Shown here: in pieces, positions 1 through 4,893 of the stretch
Numbering within the stretch: position 1 is the stretch's first letter
Layout of the letters: the number at the start of each line of letters is the position of its first letter
DNA from: Sporomusa sp.
Lineage (GTDB): Bacteria; Bacillota_C; Negativicutes; Sporomusales; Sporomusaceae
Length of the DNA stretch: 7,710 nt
Assembly (NCBI GenBank): GCA_029256645.1
Contig: JAQSXM010000144.1
Coordinates: 1-7,710, forward strand
Direction: 5' to 3'
The notes under the pieces: generated by a model
The model's database searches: none
Told to the model about the DNA's origin: nothing
The model's input: only the letters and a program-made list of their open reading frames with translations
Translations under genes and position numbers: made by a program

Positions 1-1308
1 CTAAAACCAAAAGATCAGTGGCGGGCAGGTATGACCAAGGAGGCCATTGAACAGGAAATGATGGTCAGACTGGCTAACATCCCCGGACTTAATCTGGCCT
101 TTACCCAGCCAATTGCCGGCCGGCTGTCCATGCTGACAACCGGGGTTCGTACCGAATTAGGGATTAAACTCTATGGGGAAGACCTGCAGGTATTACAGCA
201 AAAAGCCTTTGATATTGAAAAGGCCCTGGCAACGGTGCCAGGCGTCAGCGATCTGCTGGCAGAGCGGGTCTTTGGCGCTTCCTATCTGGAGATTCAGGTT
301 AACCGGGAAAAGGCAGCCCGGTATGGCCTTAACATTGCCGATGTCGAAGATGCTATCGAATTAGCCGTAGGCGGCAAAACGGCCACAACCACTATCGAAG
401 GCCGTAAACGGTTTAACGTCTTAGTGCGCTACAACCGGGAAAACCGGGAAACCATCGACGCTATGCAAAACATCCTTATCCCGGTAACCGGTGGCGGCGT
501 CGCGGTGAAAAGCAGCGGTGGCGGGATGGGTGGCATGGGTGGCGGTACAACTGCCGCAGCAGCCGGCCCGGCTACCGGCGCCTATGTACCGCTGGGCGAA
601 GTGGCCCAGTTCCAGGTTGTGGATGGTCCGGCGATGATCAGCAGTGAGAACGGCGTCTACCGGATGATTGTCCAAATGAATACCCGGGGCCGGGATGTTG
701 TCAGCTTCGTTAATGAAGCCAATCAGGTGATCAAAGAAAAAGTCGACTTGCCGGCAGGCTATTCTCTGAAATGGACCGGCCAGTATGAGAACCAGCAACG
801 GGCGAAAGACCGGCTATCGCTGGTCGTGCCGGCAGTCATCGTGCTCACCTTCTTCTTACTCTATATGACCTTCAAGTCGGCCAGTGATGCTTTGCTCATC
901 CTGATGAATATCCCGTTCTCCCTGGTGGGCGGCATTGTGGCGATGTATGCTACCGGTACCTATATGACGGTGGCAGCGGCTGTCGGCTTTATTGCCCTGT
1001 TTGGGATTGCGGTGCAAAACGGGGTTATCATGGTGACCTACATTAAACACCTGAGAGACCACCGGACACTGGAAGAAGCCATTATTGAAGGCGCCTTTAC
1101 CCGCTTGCGGCCGGTCATGATTACCGCTTTGGTTGCCAGTCTGGGCTTGTTCCCACTCATCTTTGCCACCGGTACCGGTGCCGAGGTGCAGCGGCCGATG
1201 GCCACAGTTGTCGTGGGCGGTCTGGTTACCTCCACCGTGCTGACCCTGATCGTGCTGCCATGCATCTATCTGGTCTGGAACCAGTGGCGTGAGCGCAAGA
1301 AAATATGA
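1..1308 (+). CDS. CusA/CzcA-type heavy-metal RND efflux pump, C-terminal part (5' end outside window)
   Basis: Inner-membrane proton-driven pump of the heavy-metal efflux RND family. With a periplasmic adaptor and an outer-membrane channel it would expel metal ions, probably Cu(I)/Ag(I), from the cell or periplasm. The frame is open from base 1, beginning LKPKDQWRAG, which matches the middle of CusA/CzcA proteins, so the ATG at 31 is internal. About 435 of roughly 1040 residues are present. Counting from the Met at 31, the periplasmic porter part has NREKAARYGL near residue 91, PLGEVA near 187 and GPAMISSENG near 198. The last five membrane helices follow from about residue 262, including GIAVQNGVIM in TM10, a family hallmark. 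A Gly/Ala/Met-rich stretch at residues about 153-185 is an insertion that I do not recall from E. coli CusA. The gene is followed 28 bases later by a lipoprotein gene, indicating an operon. The family is certain. Copper specificity is inferred from the Met-rich neighbours. Confidence 0.93.
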   Translation, partial: LKPKDQWRAGMTKEAIEQEMMVRLANIPGLNLAFTQPIAGRLSMLTTGVRTELGIKLYGEDLQVLQQKAFDIEKALATVPGVSDLLAERVFGASYLEIQVNREKAARYGLNIADVEDAIELAVGGKTATTTIEGRKRFNVLVRYNRENRETIDAMQNILIPVTGGGVAVKSSGGGMGGMGGGTTAAAAGPATGAYVPLGEVAQFQVVDGPAMISSENGVYRMIVQMNTRGRDVVSFVNEANQVIKEKVDLPAGYSLKWTGQYENQQRAKDRLSLVVPAVIVLTFFLLYMTFKSASDALLILMNIPFSLVGGIVAMYATGTYMTVAAAVGFIALFGIAVQNGVIMVTYIKHLRDHRTLEEAIIEGAFTRLRPVMITALVASLGLFPLIFATGTGAEVQRPMATVVVGGLVTSTVLTLIVLPCIYLVWNQWRERKKI

Positions 1309-1321
1309 TTATAAAACCAAT

Positions 1322-1326
1322 GGAGG
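1322..1326 (+). promoter_or_regulatory. Ribosome binding site deciding the lipoprotein start
   Basis: GGAGG lies ten bases before the ATG at 1337. It fixes that start over the in-frame ATG at 1289, which overlaps the pump gene and lacks a comparable site. Confidence 0.8.
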
Positions 1327-1336
1327 ATTATCAATT

Positions 1337-1795
1337 ATGAAAAAAACAAAAGTACTCTTTAGCGTTGTAGCTATTGCCGCAGTGATGGCTTTGGCGGCAG
1401 GTTGCGGTTCAAGCGAAAAACCGGCAGCCCAGGCCCCGCCCAGTCAGGAGCAGGCAGCCGGTCATCAGGGGCATAGCGCGGCTATGCCGAAGGAAGATCC
1501 TATGCCGATGATGAAAGACCTGGATAAGACCCTGCAAGACGTAGTCAGGCAAGTAAAGGCCGGCCAGACGATGGACGCGCAAAAAAGCGCCTCGCAACTC
1601 GTAAGTACCACCGATAAGGTCATGCCTCATATGATGGACGCCGGCTTGAAAGAGAAATTTCGTAATGCGGCAGTTGCGATTAAAGACAGCGTAAACTCCG
1701 CTAAAACAGACCCCAGTGCCCTGGAAAGCAAAGTAAAAGTCATGCAGGAGCTTATGAAGCAGACTACCACGCATCTGCAGACCATGAGTCATTAA
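1337..1795 (+). CDS. Small Met/His-containing lipoprotein of the metal-efflux operon
   Basis: A 152-residue predicted lipoprotein that I cannot assign to a named family. The ATG at 1337 follows a GGAGG site and gives a classic signal: MKKTK, a hydrophobic run, then LAAGC with the lipid-modified Cys at residue 23. The longer frame from 1289 would bury this signal. A Pro/Gln/Ala linker (28-42) leads to a His/Met segment with HQGH at 43-46, M50 and M56/M58/M59. The rest looks helical and soluble, with a second cluster MPHMM at 96-100 and a C-terminal MSH. Scattered Met and His in an envelope protein beside a CusA-type pump suggest soft-metal binding, perhaps a periplasmic copper buffer or donor to the pump. 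That role is inference. It lies 28 bases after the pump gene and 25 before the NlpC/P60 gene, so it is almost certainly cotranscribed with them. Confidence 0.85.
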   Translation: MKKTKVLFSVVAIAAVMALAAGCGSSEKPAAQAPPSQEQAAGHQGHSAAMPKEDPMPMMKDLDKTLQDVVRQVKAGQTMDAQKSASQLVSTTDKVMPHMMDAGLKEKFRNAAVAIKDSVNSAKTDPSALESKVKVMQELMKQTTTHLQTMSH

Positions 1796-1820
1796 CCGGC
1801 TCGGAAAGGAGGGAGGGCCG

Positions 1821-2372
1821 ATGACCAGATGGGTACTGATTGCTGTACTGACAGTCACCCTGCAAAGCGCAGTGGCCGAGGCCGCTCCGGATTCCGGGTA
1901 TAATCAGTTTGTTCAGTCGCTTGACTCTGTTTTGGCCGGGGCCGTTATGCCGGTTGCCGATGAGCAGCAAATAGCTGCCCGTAGTCCAGTTTTACCCGGC
2001 GGGCCGGCGGCACATATTTTAGTGTTTGCCCGGAATATGCTTGGTCAGCCGGTGGTGTGGGGCGGGGCATCGCCGGCCCAGGGGTTTGATTGCTCCGGCT
2101 TGGTGCAGTATGTGTACCGGCAGGCCGGCATTAATCTTCCCCGTACTGCCGATCTGCAGTTTCTGGCCGGACGGACGGTAGCGCCGGCAGCGCTGCAGCC
2201 GGGTGACCTGGTTTACTTCACCACCTATGAGCCGGGTGCGTCCCATGTGGGCATCTATATCGGCGGTGATAAATTCATCCATACTTCTTTTCTCCAGGGT
2301 GTAGTGGCTGTTGGTGATATGAATGACGCATATTTCATTAAGCGCTATTACGGGGCAAAGCGCGTGTTATAA
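1821..2372 (+). CDS. Exported NlpC/P60 peptidoglycan endopeptidase
   Basis: A 183-residue predicted cysteine peptidase that cuts peptide bonds in peptidoglycan, probably D-Glu to diamino acid bonds as is usual for the family. Residues 1 to about 21 form a signal peptide ending near AVAEA, so the enzyme acts in the periplasm or wall. The catalytic domain fills the second half: GFDCSGLVQYVY with nucleophile C91, ASHVGIYIGG with H142, and FIHTS with H154. The C-H-H spacing of 51 and 12 residues equals, as I recall it, that of the E. coli Spr (MepS) triad. The C-terminal YFIKRYYGAKRV matches the usual closing motif. There is no separate wall-binding repeat, so this is a minimal single-domain enzyme. 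The ATG follows a near-perfect AAAGGAGG site at 1805-1812. Its place inside a metal-pump operon is unusual. It may open the wall locally for the trans-envelope complex, which is inference. Confidence 0.92.
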   Translation: MTRWVLIAVLTVTLQSAVAEAAPDSGYNQFVQSLDSVLAGAVMPVADEQQIAARSPVLPGGPAAHILVFARNMLGQPVVWGGASPAQGFDCSGLVQYVYRQAGINLPRTADLQFLAGRTVAPAALQPGDLVYFTTYEPGASHVGIYIGGDKFIHTSFLQGVVAVGDMNDAYFIKRYYGAKRVL

Positions 2373-2394
2373 TCTAACAAAAATATTGATATTT

Positions 2395-2400
2395 GGAGGG
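2395..2400 (+). promoter_or_regulatory. Ribosome binding site deciding the Met-rich protein start
   Basis: GGAGGG six bases before the ATG at 2407 fixes that start. The longer in-frame ATG at 2323 lies inside the NlpC/P60 gene and would add 28 residues ahead of an otherwise typical signal peptide. Confidence 0.8.
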
Positions 2401-2406
2401 TGTATA

Positions 2407-2841
2407 ATGAATAAGAAAATTGCTACTTTGGTTATTGGCGGTCTTGTAACGGCTGCTGTATTTGGGGTGGGTATCAGCCCCACAAGCGTCGGCGCGGCTG
2501 AAAAAACGTCTCAGACCTGTGAAGCGCAGACAAATCAGATGGGTGCCATGGGAAAAATGAATCCCGAGGCGATGGTTGCAATGATGAAAACGCCGGAAAT
2601 GCAAAAACAGTGCCTTGAAATGATGAAAAATCCCGAAATGCAAAAGATGATGAGAGAGGTCATGAAAACACCTGAGATGCAAGGCATTATGAAACAAATG
2701 CTCCAGCAGGATATGGGTTTTCACCAGATGATGTCCGATTTAGTCAATTCTGTTGATATGAACAGTGACCACAGCGGACCTCAGCAGGAAGAGCAATCTC
2801 CAGGCAACTCCGCTAATGCTCATAGTGGCCATCACGGTTAA
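2407..2841 (+). CDS. Exported Met-rich repeat protein, putative metal binder
   Basis: A 144-residue predicted secreted protein without a recognised named family. MNKKIATLVIGG followed by a hydrophobic stretch ends near SVGA-AEK (about residues 30-31), a typical signal peptide. The mature part has about 20 Met residues. Its core is three tandem 13-residue repeats at 59-71, 72-84 and 85-97, each of the form MMKxPEMQxxxxE. A Q-D-M-G-F-H-Q-M-M segment follows, and the tail is flexible and ends HSGHHG. C38 and C69 are the only cysteines in the mature protein. The PEMQ pattern recalls the helical repeats of STI1/ubiquilin proteins, but the regular Met spacing and His tail in a CusA-type operon argue for Cu(I)/Ag(I) binding in the envelope. 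That is inference. It is the last gene of the operon, 34 bases after the NlpC/P60 gene. No convincing terminator follows directly. The nearest candidate hairpin is at 2939-2997. Confidence 0.85.
   Translation: MNKKIATLVIGGLVTAAVFGVGISPTSVGAAEKTSQTCEAQTNQMGAMGKMNPEAMVAMMKTPEMQKQCLEMMKNPEMQKMMREVMKTPEMQGIMKQMLQQDMGFHQMMSDLVNSVDMNSDHSGPQQEEQSPGNSANAHSGHHG
2581..2697 (+). repeat. Three tandem 39-base coding repeats (13-residue Met-rich units)
   Basis: Three consecutive 39-base units encode MMKTPEMQKQCLE, MMKNPEMQKMMRE and VMKTPEMQGIMKQ. The protein pattern is conserved better than the DNA, suggesting an older internal duplication kept by selection on Met, Pro and Gln positions. Confidence 0.8.
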
Positions 2842-2890
2842 GCTGTGTCTGTACGGTAAAGCTAAATAAACAGCCCGTTCACTATTAATA

Positions 2891-3056
2891 TGATCCCCTT
2901 ATAGTAGACAGACATGAGAAGCCTTATAATGGTATACCACCCCTTTAGTAGTCAGGAAGTATGATTAAACGTACAACTTGTTACTAAGGGGGTTTTTATA
3001 TGCCTGGATCCCAGTTTAACAAAGAATTTAAGATCCAAGTGGTAAAACAGGTACTT
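2891..3056 (+). mobile_element. Left-end remnant of an IS3-family-like insertion sequence
   Basis: A TGATCCCCTTATAGTAGACA segment at 2891-2910 resembles an IS3-family left inverted repeat (TGA start, C-run, then GTAGACA). About 90 bases later an ATG begins a transposase-like reading frame that stops after 19 codons. A hairpin with a T-run lies between them. The rest of the element, including the DDE orfB and the right end, is absent. No reverse-complement copy of the left end is visible elsewhere in the window. Homology appears to stop at about 3053-3056, just before the promoter box at 3061. The family call comes from pattern recognition of the end and of the orfA start, so boundaries are approximate. 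Confidence 0.55.
2939..2997 (+). terminator. Hairpin with T-run inside the IS remnant
   Basis: ACCCCTTTAGTAG (2939-2951) pairs with TTACTAAGGGGGT (2981-2993) over 13 positions with two G-T wobbles. The stem is followed by a T-run (2993-2997). The loop is long at 29 bases, which weakens a simple terminator call. It is the only terminator-like structure downstream of the metal-efflux operon. The GGGGG arm could also serve as ribosome binding site for the transposase start at 3000, so the fold could sequester it. Confidence 0.45.
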
Positions 3057-3059
3057 TGA
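3000..3059 (+). pseudogene. Truncated IS3 orfA-like transposase start (19 codons)
   Basis: The ATG at 3000 follows a GGGGG run and opens MPGSQFNKEFKIQVVKQVL, then TGA. The segment FNKEFKIQVVKQVL matches the N-terminal helix-turn-helix region of IS3/IS150-type OrfA proteins, usually about 100 residues long. Everything after the first 18 or so residues is lost, so this is a non-functional fragment. Confidence 0.6.
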
Positions 3060-3060
3060 C

Positions 3061-3094
3061 TTTTCATTTTATTTTCAGAATCACCCGCTACACT
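3061..3094 (+). promoter_or_regulatory. Promoter box 1: 11-base-spaced TTTCA direct repeat plus -10, upstream of the deacetylase gene
   Basis: Two TTTCA half-sites start at 3062 and 3073, 11 bases apart, or one helical turn. A TACACT -10 hexamer lies at 3089-3094. The repeats cover the place where a -35 would sit (about 3066-3071), and no good -35 hexamer is present there. This is the layout of promoters activated by OmpR/PhoP-family response regulators. A nearly identical box with identical spacing lies at 4706-4739. A second weak promoter, TTGTCC (3094-3099) with TACAAT (3116-3121), overlaps downstream. The regulator's identity is inference. Confidence 0.6.
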
Positions 3095-3156
3095 TGTCCT
3101 AAGAACAGTCAGATATACAATTTCACTAATATCTTTACAATAAAGCAGGTGATTTC

Positions 3157-4014
3157 ATGAAGCAGCTTATCGTTAATGCTGACGATTTTGGATTACACGA
3201 ATTAATAAATGACGGTATAGTGGAAGGTCATGTTGCGGGATGTGTTACCAGTACATCGATCATGGCCGGCGGAGATGCCTTTGAACATGCAGTTGAACTG
3301 GCTAGGAAGCATCCGAAACTTGGTGTTGGCGTGCATCTTACTCTGGTAGGGGCAAGCCCGGTAGCACGCGGAGATATTCATACACTTTTGACAGGGGAAG
3401 GGCTTTTTTTTCCAAGCTACGGCCAGTTTGTTAAGAAATATGTCTGTGGGCAAATTGCCAAAGAGCATATAGAATATGAGCTGCGATGCCAGCTGCAAAG
3501 AGTGGTTGGCAAAGGGATCACGGTTACCCACATCGACAGTCACCAACATCTTCACGCTCTGCCGGGTATGGCCGAAGTCATAGGCAGGGTTGCCAGAGAG
3601 TTCAATGTTTATAAGGTGAGAATCCCGTCGGAGCCTATAGGATTTCTAGGGGCAGGATCACTTAGTTTACGCAGGGTCTTTGCAAGGTCAGTCCTCACAG
3701 GATGTTCATTGCTGGCGCAAAGATTTTACACAAAGCAAGGCTTCTGTGCCCCTCAGCATTTTTTTGGCATGTTGTCAGGAGGTGCTATGCTGCAATCATC
3801 TCTGCTACACATTCTGAGAGAACTTCCAGATGGGGTGTCAGAGATTATGATGCATCCGGGCAAAGATACACGGGTATTGGGTCAGGTATTTCCATGGGGG
3901 TATCACTGGCAGGAAGAGATGGAGGCTATAACATGCAAGGAAGTCCTGAGCGCGATCCGGCAATACGAAATTCAGCTAATTAATTTCGGGATGCTAGGAA
4001 ATACCGATGGATAA
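3157..4014 (+). CDS. ChbG/HpnK/NaxD-family (YdjC-like) carbohydrate deacetylase
   Basis: A 285-residue metal-dependent deacetylase that removes an N-acetyl group from a sugar. The family fold shows clearly: NADDFG at 7-12 (D9/D10), GVHLTL with H60, THIDSHQHLH at 124-133 (H125, D127, H129, H131, H133), and the closing MMHPG with H233. Length is normal for the family and no key residue is missing. Known members act on chitooligosaccharides (ChbG), in hopanoid clusters (HpnK), or on undecaprenyl-phosphate GalNAc in lipid A modification (NaxD of Francisella, LgmC of Bordetella). The downstream polyprenyl-phosphate glycosyltransferase, epimerase and ArnT-like genes favour the NaxD role, deacetylating a lipid-linked HexNAc at the membrane. 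That is inference from context. It has no signal peptide. The ATG has an AGGTG site a few bases upstream, and promoter box 1 lies about 60 bases before it. Confidence 0.9.
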   Translation: MKQLIVNADDFGLHELINDGIVEGHVAGCVTSTSIMAGGDAFEHAVELARKHPKLGVGVHLTLVGASPVARGDIHTLLTGEGLFFPSYGQFVKKYVCGQIAKEHIEYELRCQLQRVVGKGITVTHIDSHQHLHALPGMAEVIGRVAREFNVYKVRIPSEPIGFLGAGSLSLRRVFARSVLTGCSLLAQRFYTKQGFCAPQHFFGMLSGGAMLQSSLLHILRELPDGVSEIMMHPGKDTRVLGQVFPWGYHWQEEMEAITCKEVLSAIRQYEIQLINFGMLGNTDG

Positions 4015-4168
4015 CATGCTGTTTACTTCAAACTTTAAGCAATATCTAGTATGTCCAAGCTTCGATAGGTTGTTTTTCTCTTTGCCAGGCGATATGGCGA
4101 AAGTGTTTATCGTTCCCTCACTATTCTAGGCCTGGTATGTTAGGCAAATAATATTAGGGTGTGATCTT

Positions 4169-4600
4169 GTGGAGCAATTATGGTTGATTTTTGCATTACT
4201 ATCGGCGGTGACAGCTGCACTGGTGGCCGTGTTTGGCAAGCTTGGTCTTCAATCAATAGACGCTAACACCGCAACTGCGATAAGATCGGTAATTATGGCG
4301 GTCTTTTTGATCCTTGTTGTGGCCGGACAGGGGAATCTTAAACAAATTCCGGTTATTCTTGCTGATAAAAGAGCCATTACCTTTATCGCCCTGAGTGGAG
4401 TTGCCGGTGCTTTATCCTGGCTATTTTATTTTCTGGCCTTAAAGTTTGGTAAAGTATCTCAGGTGGCGCCGATAGATAAGTTGAGTGTAGTCATTGCTTC
4501 CGTGCTTGCGGTTACTCTGTTGGGAGAGAAGATCAGTGCATTGAGCGGAATCGGCATAGCTCTCATTGCTGTGGGGGCCATATTTGTGGCACTGGGATAA
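4169..4600 (+). CDS. Single-domain EamA-type (DMT superfamily) membrane transporter
   Basis: A 143-residue, highly hydrophobic protein with one EamA domain rather than the usual tandem pair. Five membrane segments can be drawn at about 4-22, 34-53, 69-90, 97-117 and 122-142. The conserved closing pattern VAPIDKLSVVIASVLA...LLGE is at about 99-120. Such half-size members probably work as dimers. ArnE and ArnF, the proposed flippases for undecaprenyl-phosphate-Ara4N, belong to the same superfamily. The setting between a NaxD-like deacetylase and an ArnC/ArnT-like pair makes a lipid-linked sugar flippase attractive, though unproven. A small-molecule exporter is the alternative. The start is GTG at 4169 with AGGGTG seven bases upstream. 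No ATG upstream fits. The 154-base spacer after the deacetylase gene shows no clear promoter, and the gene ends at a strong terminator. Confidence 0.82.
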   Translation: MEQLWLIFALLSAVTAALVAVFGKLGLQSIDANTATAIRSVIMAVFLILVVAGQGNLKQIPVILADKRAITFIALSGVAGALSWLFYFLALKFGKVSQVAPIDKLSVVIASVLAVTLLGEKISALSGIGIALIAVGAIFVALG

Positions 4601-4610
4601 CGGGATGAAT

Positions 4611-4653
4611 AAGGCTCATCCATCTTTGATCGAAGATGGATGAGCCTTTAATT
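4611..4653 (+). terminator. Rho-independent terminator after the EamA gene
   Basis: A perfect 16-bp stem pairs AAGGCTCATCCATCTT (4611-4626) with 4633-4648 around a 6-base loop, followed by TAATTT. It starts ten bases after the EamA stop codon. The T-run is short, but the stem is long and perfect. It separates the deacetylase-EamA unit from the glycosyltransferase operon, so the latter needs its own promoter, found at 4706-4739. Confidence 0.85.
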
Positions 4654-4705
4654 TATGAGCTAAGTAATGAATGCTTCGTGTGTGTGAAATTAGCTGCGGT
4701 CCTGC

Positions 4706-4739
4706 CTTTCATATTATTTTCAGAATGACTTGCTATACT
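4706..4739 (+). promoter_or_regulatory. Promoter box 2: same TTTCA direct repeat plus TATACT -10, upstream of the glycosyltransferase operon
   Basis: TTTCA half-sites start at 4707 and 4718, 11 bases apart, with TATACT at 4734-4739. From the first repeat to the -10 is 27 bases, exactly as in box 1 (3062 to 3089). Over 33 bases the two boxes agree at 28 positions, including TTTTCAGAAT and GCTA. The -35 position is occupied by the repeats and has no consensus hexamer, as expected for activator-dependent promoters. The predicted transcription start near 4746 leaves a leader of about 148 bases before the ATG at 4894. Confidence 0.65.
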
Positions 4740-4782
4740 CATTTTGAAAAGCATCGCGGACGACAGTGCTTTTCAAAATGAG
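4738..4782. repeat. Perfect 16-bp inverted repeat across the predicted transcription start
   Basis: CTCATTTTGAAAAGCA (4738-4753) is the exact reverse complement of 4767-4782, with a 13-base spacer. The left arm begins inside the -10 hexamer and covers the expected +1 site near 4746. No T-run follows, so it is not a standard terminator. It may be an operator for a dimeric repressor, or a hairpin at the 5' end of the mRNA. Confidence 0.75.
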
Positions 4783-4803
4783 AAATTTTATGGGTTACCA
4801 ATG

Positions 4804-4853
4804 GCAAGCGGAATGTAAGCCCTAAGAAGCAAAGAATCTTTGCTTTCCGTTGC
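4804..4853 (+). promoter_or_regulatory. Structured segment of the 5' leader of the glycosyltransferase operon
   Basis: An inner hairpin AAGCAAAG (4827-4834), loop AAT, CTTTGCTT (4838-4845) is perfect. It is enclosed by an outer stem pairing GCAA-G-CGGAA (4804-4813, one bulged G) with TTCCGTTGC (4845-4853). The two stems compete only for base 4845. No T-run follows, and it matches no riboswitch class that I recognise. Its position between predicted start and ATG suggests a role in mRNA stability or translation, which is inference. Confidence 0.4.
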
Positions 4854-4893
4854 GTTTATAGAATGGATATTAATAGATAAGGCGGAGATATAA

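Noticed and set aside
421..798. 125-codon open frame on the - strand opposite the RND pump gene
   Set aside because: It lies entirely within a well-conserved coding region, and its His/Ala-rich product looks like reverse reading of that region.
1289..1336. Possible 16-codon N-terminal extension of the lipoprotein
   Set aside because: It overlaps the pump gene, lacks a ribosome site and would displace the signal peptide. The GGAGG at 1322 supports ATG 1337.
1409..1858. 149-codon open frame on the - strand opposite the lipoprotein gene
   Set aside because: It is a shadow. The + strand frame has a ribosome site, lipobox and operon context, and the antisense product shows no recognisable domain.
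2381..2394. Small AT-rich palindrome AAATATTGATATTT just before the Met-rich gene's ribosome site
   Set aside because: Six A-T pairs with a two-base loop are too weak to fold stably or to support a regulatory call.
2323..2406. Possible 28-codon N-terminal extension of the Met-rich protein
   Set aside because: It lies mostly inside the NlpC/P60 gene. The GGAGGG at 2395 and the signal peptide support ATG 2407.
2905..2930. TAGACA and TATAAT hexamers as a promoter inside the IS end
   Set aside because: The -10 is perfect but the spacer is only 14 bases, and TAGACA is part of the candidate inverted repeat. Not strong enough to list.
3702..3983. 93-codon + strand frame inside the deacetylase gene
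   Set aside because: It is out of frame with a gene whose motifs continue through the region (H233 of MMHPG), so it is a shadow.
4083..4137. Long-range stem CCAGGC/GCCTGG in the spacer before the EamA gene
   Set aside because: It has about eight pairs, one a wobble, around a loop of about 39 bases with no T-run. That is not more than expected by chance.
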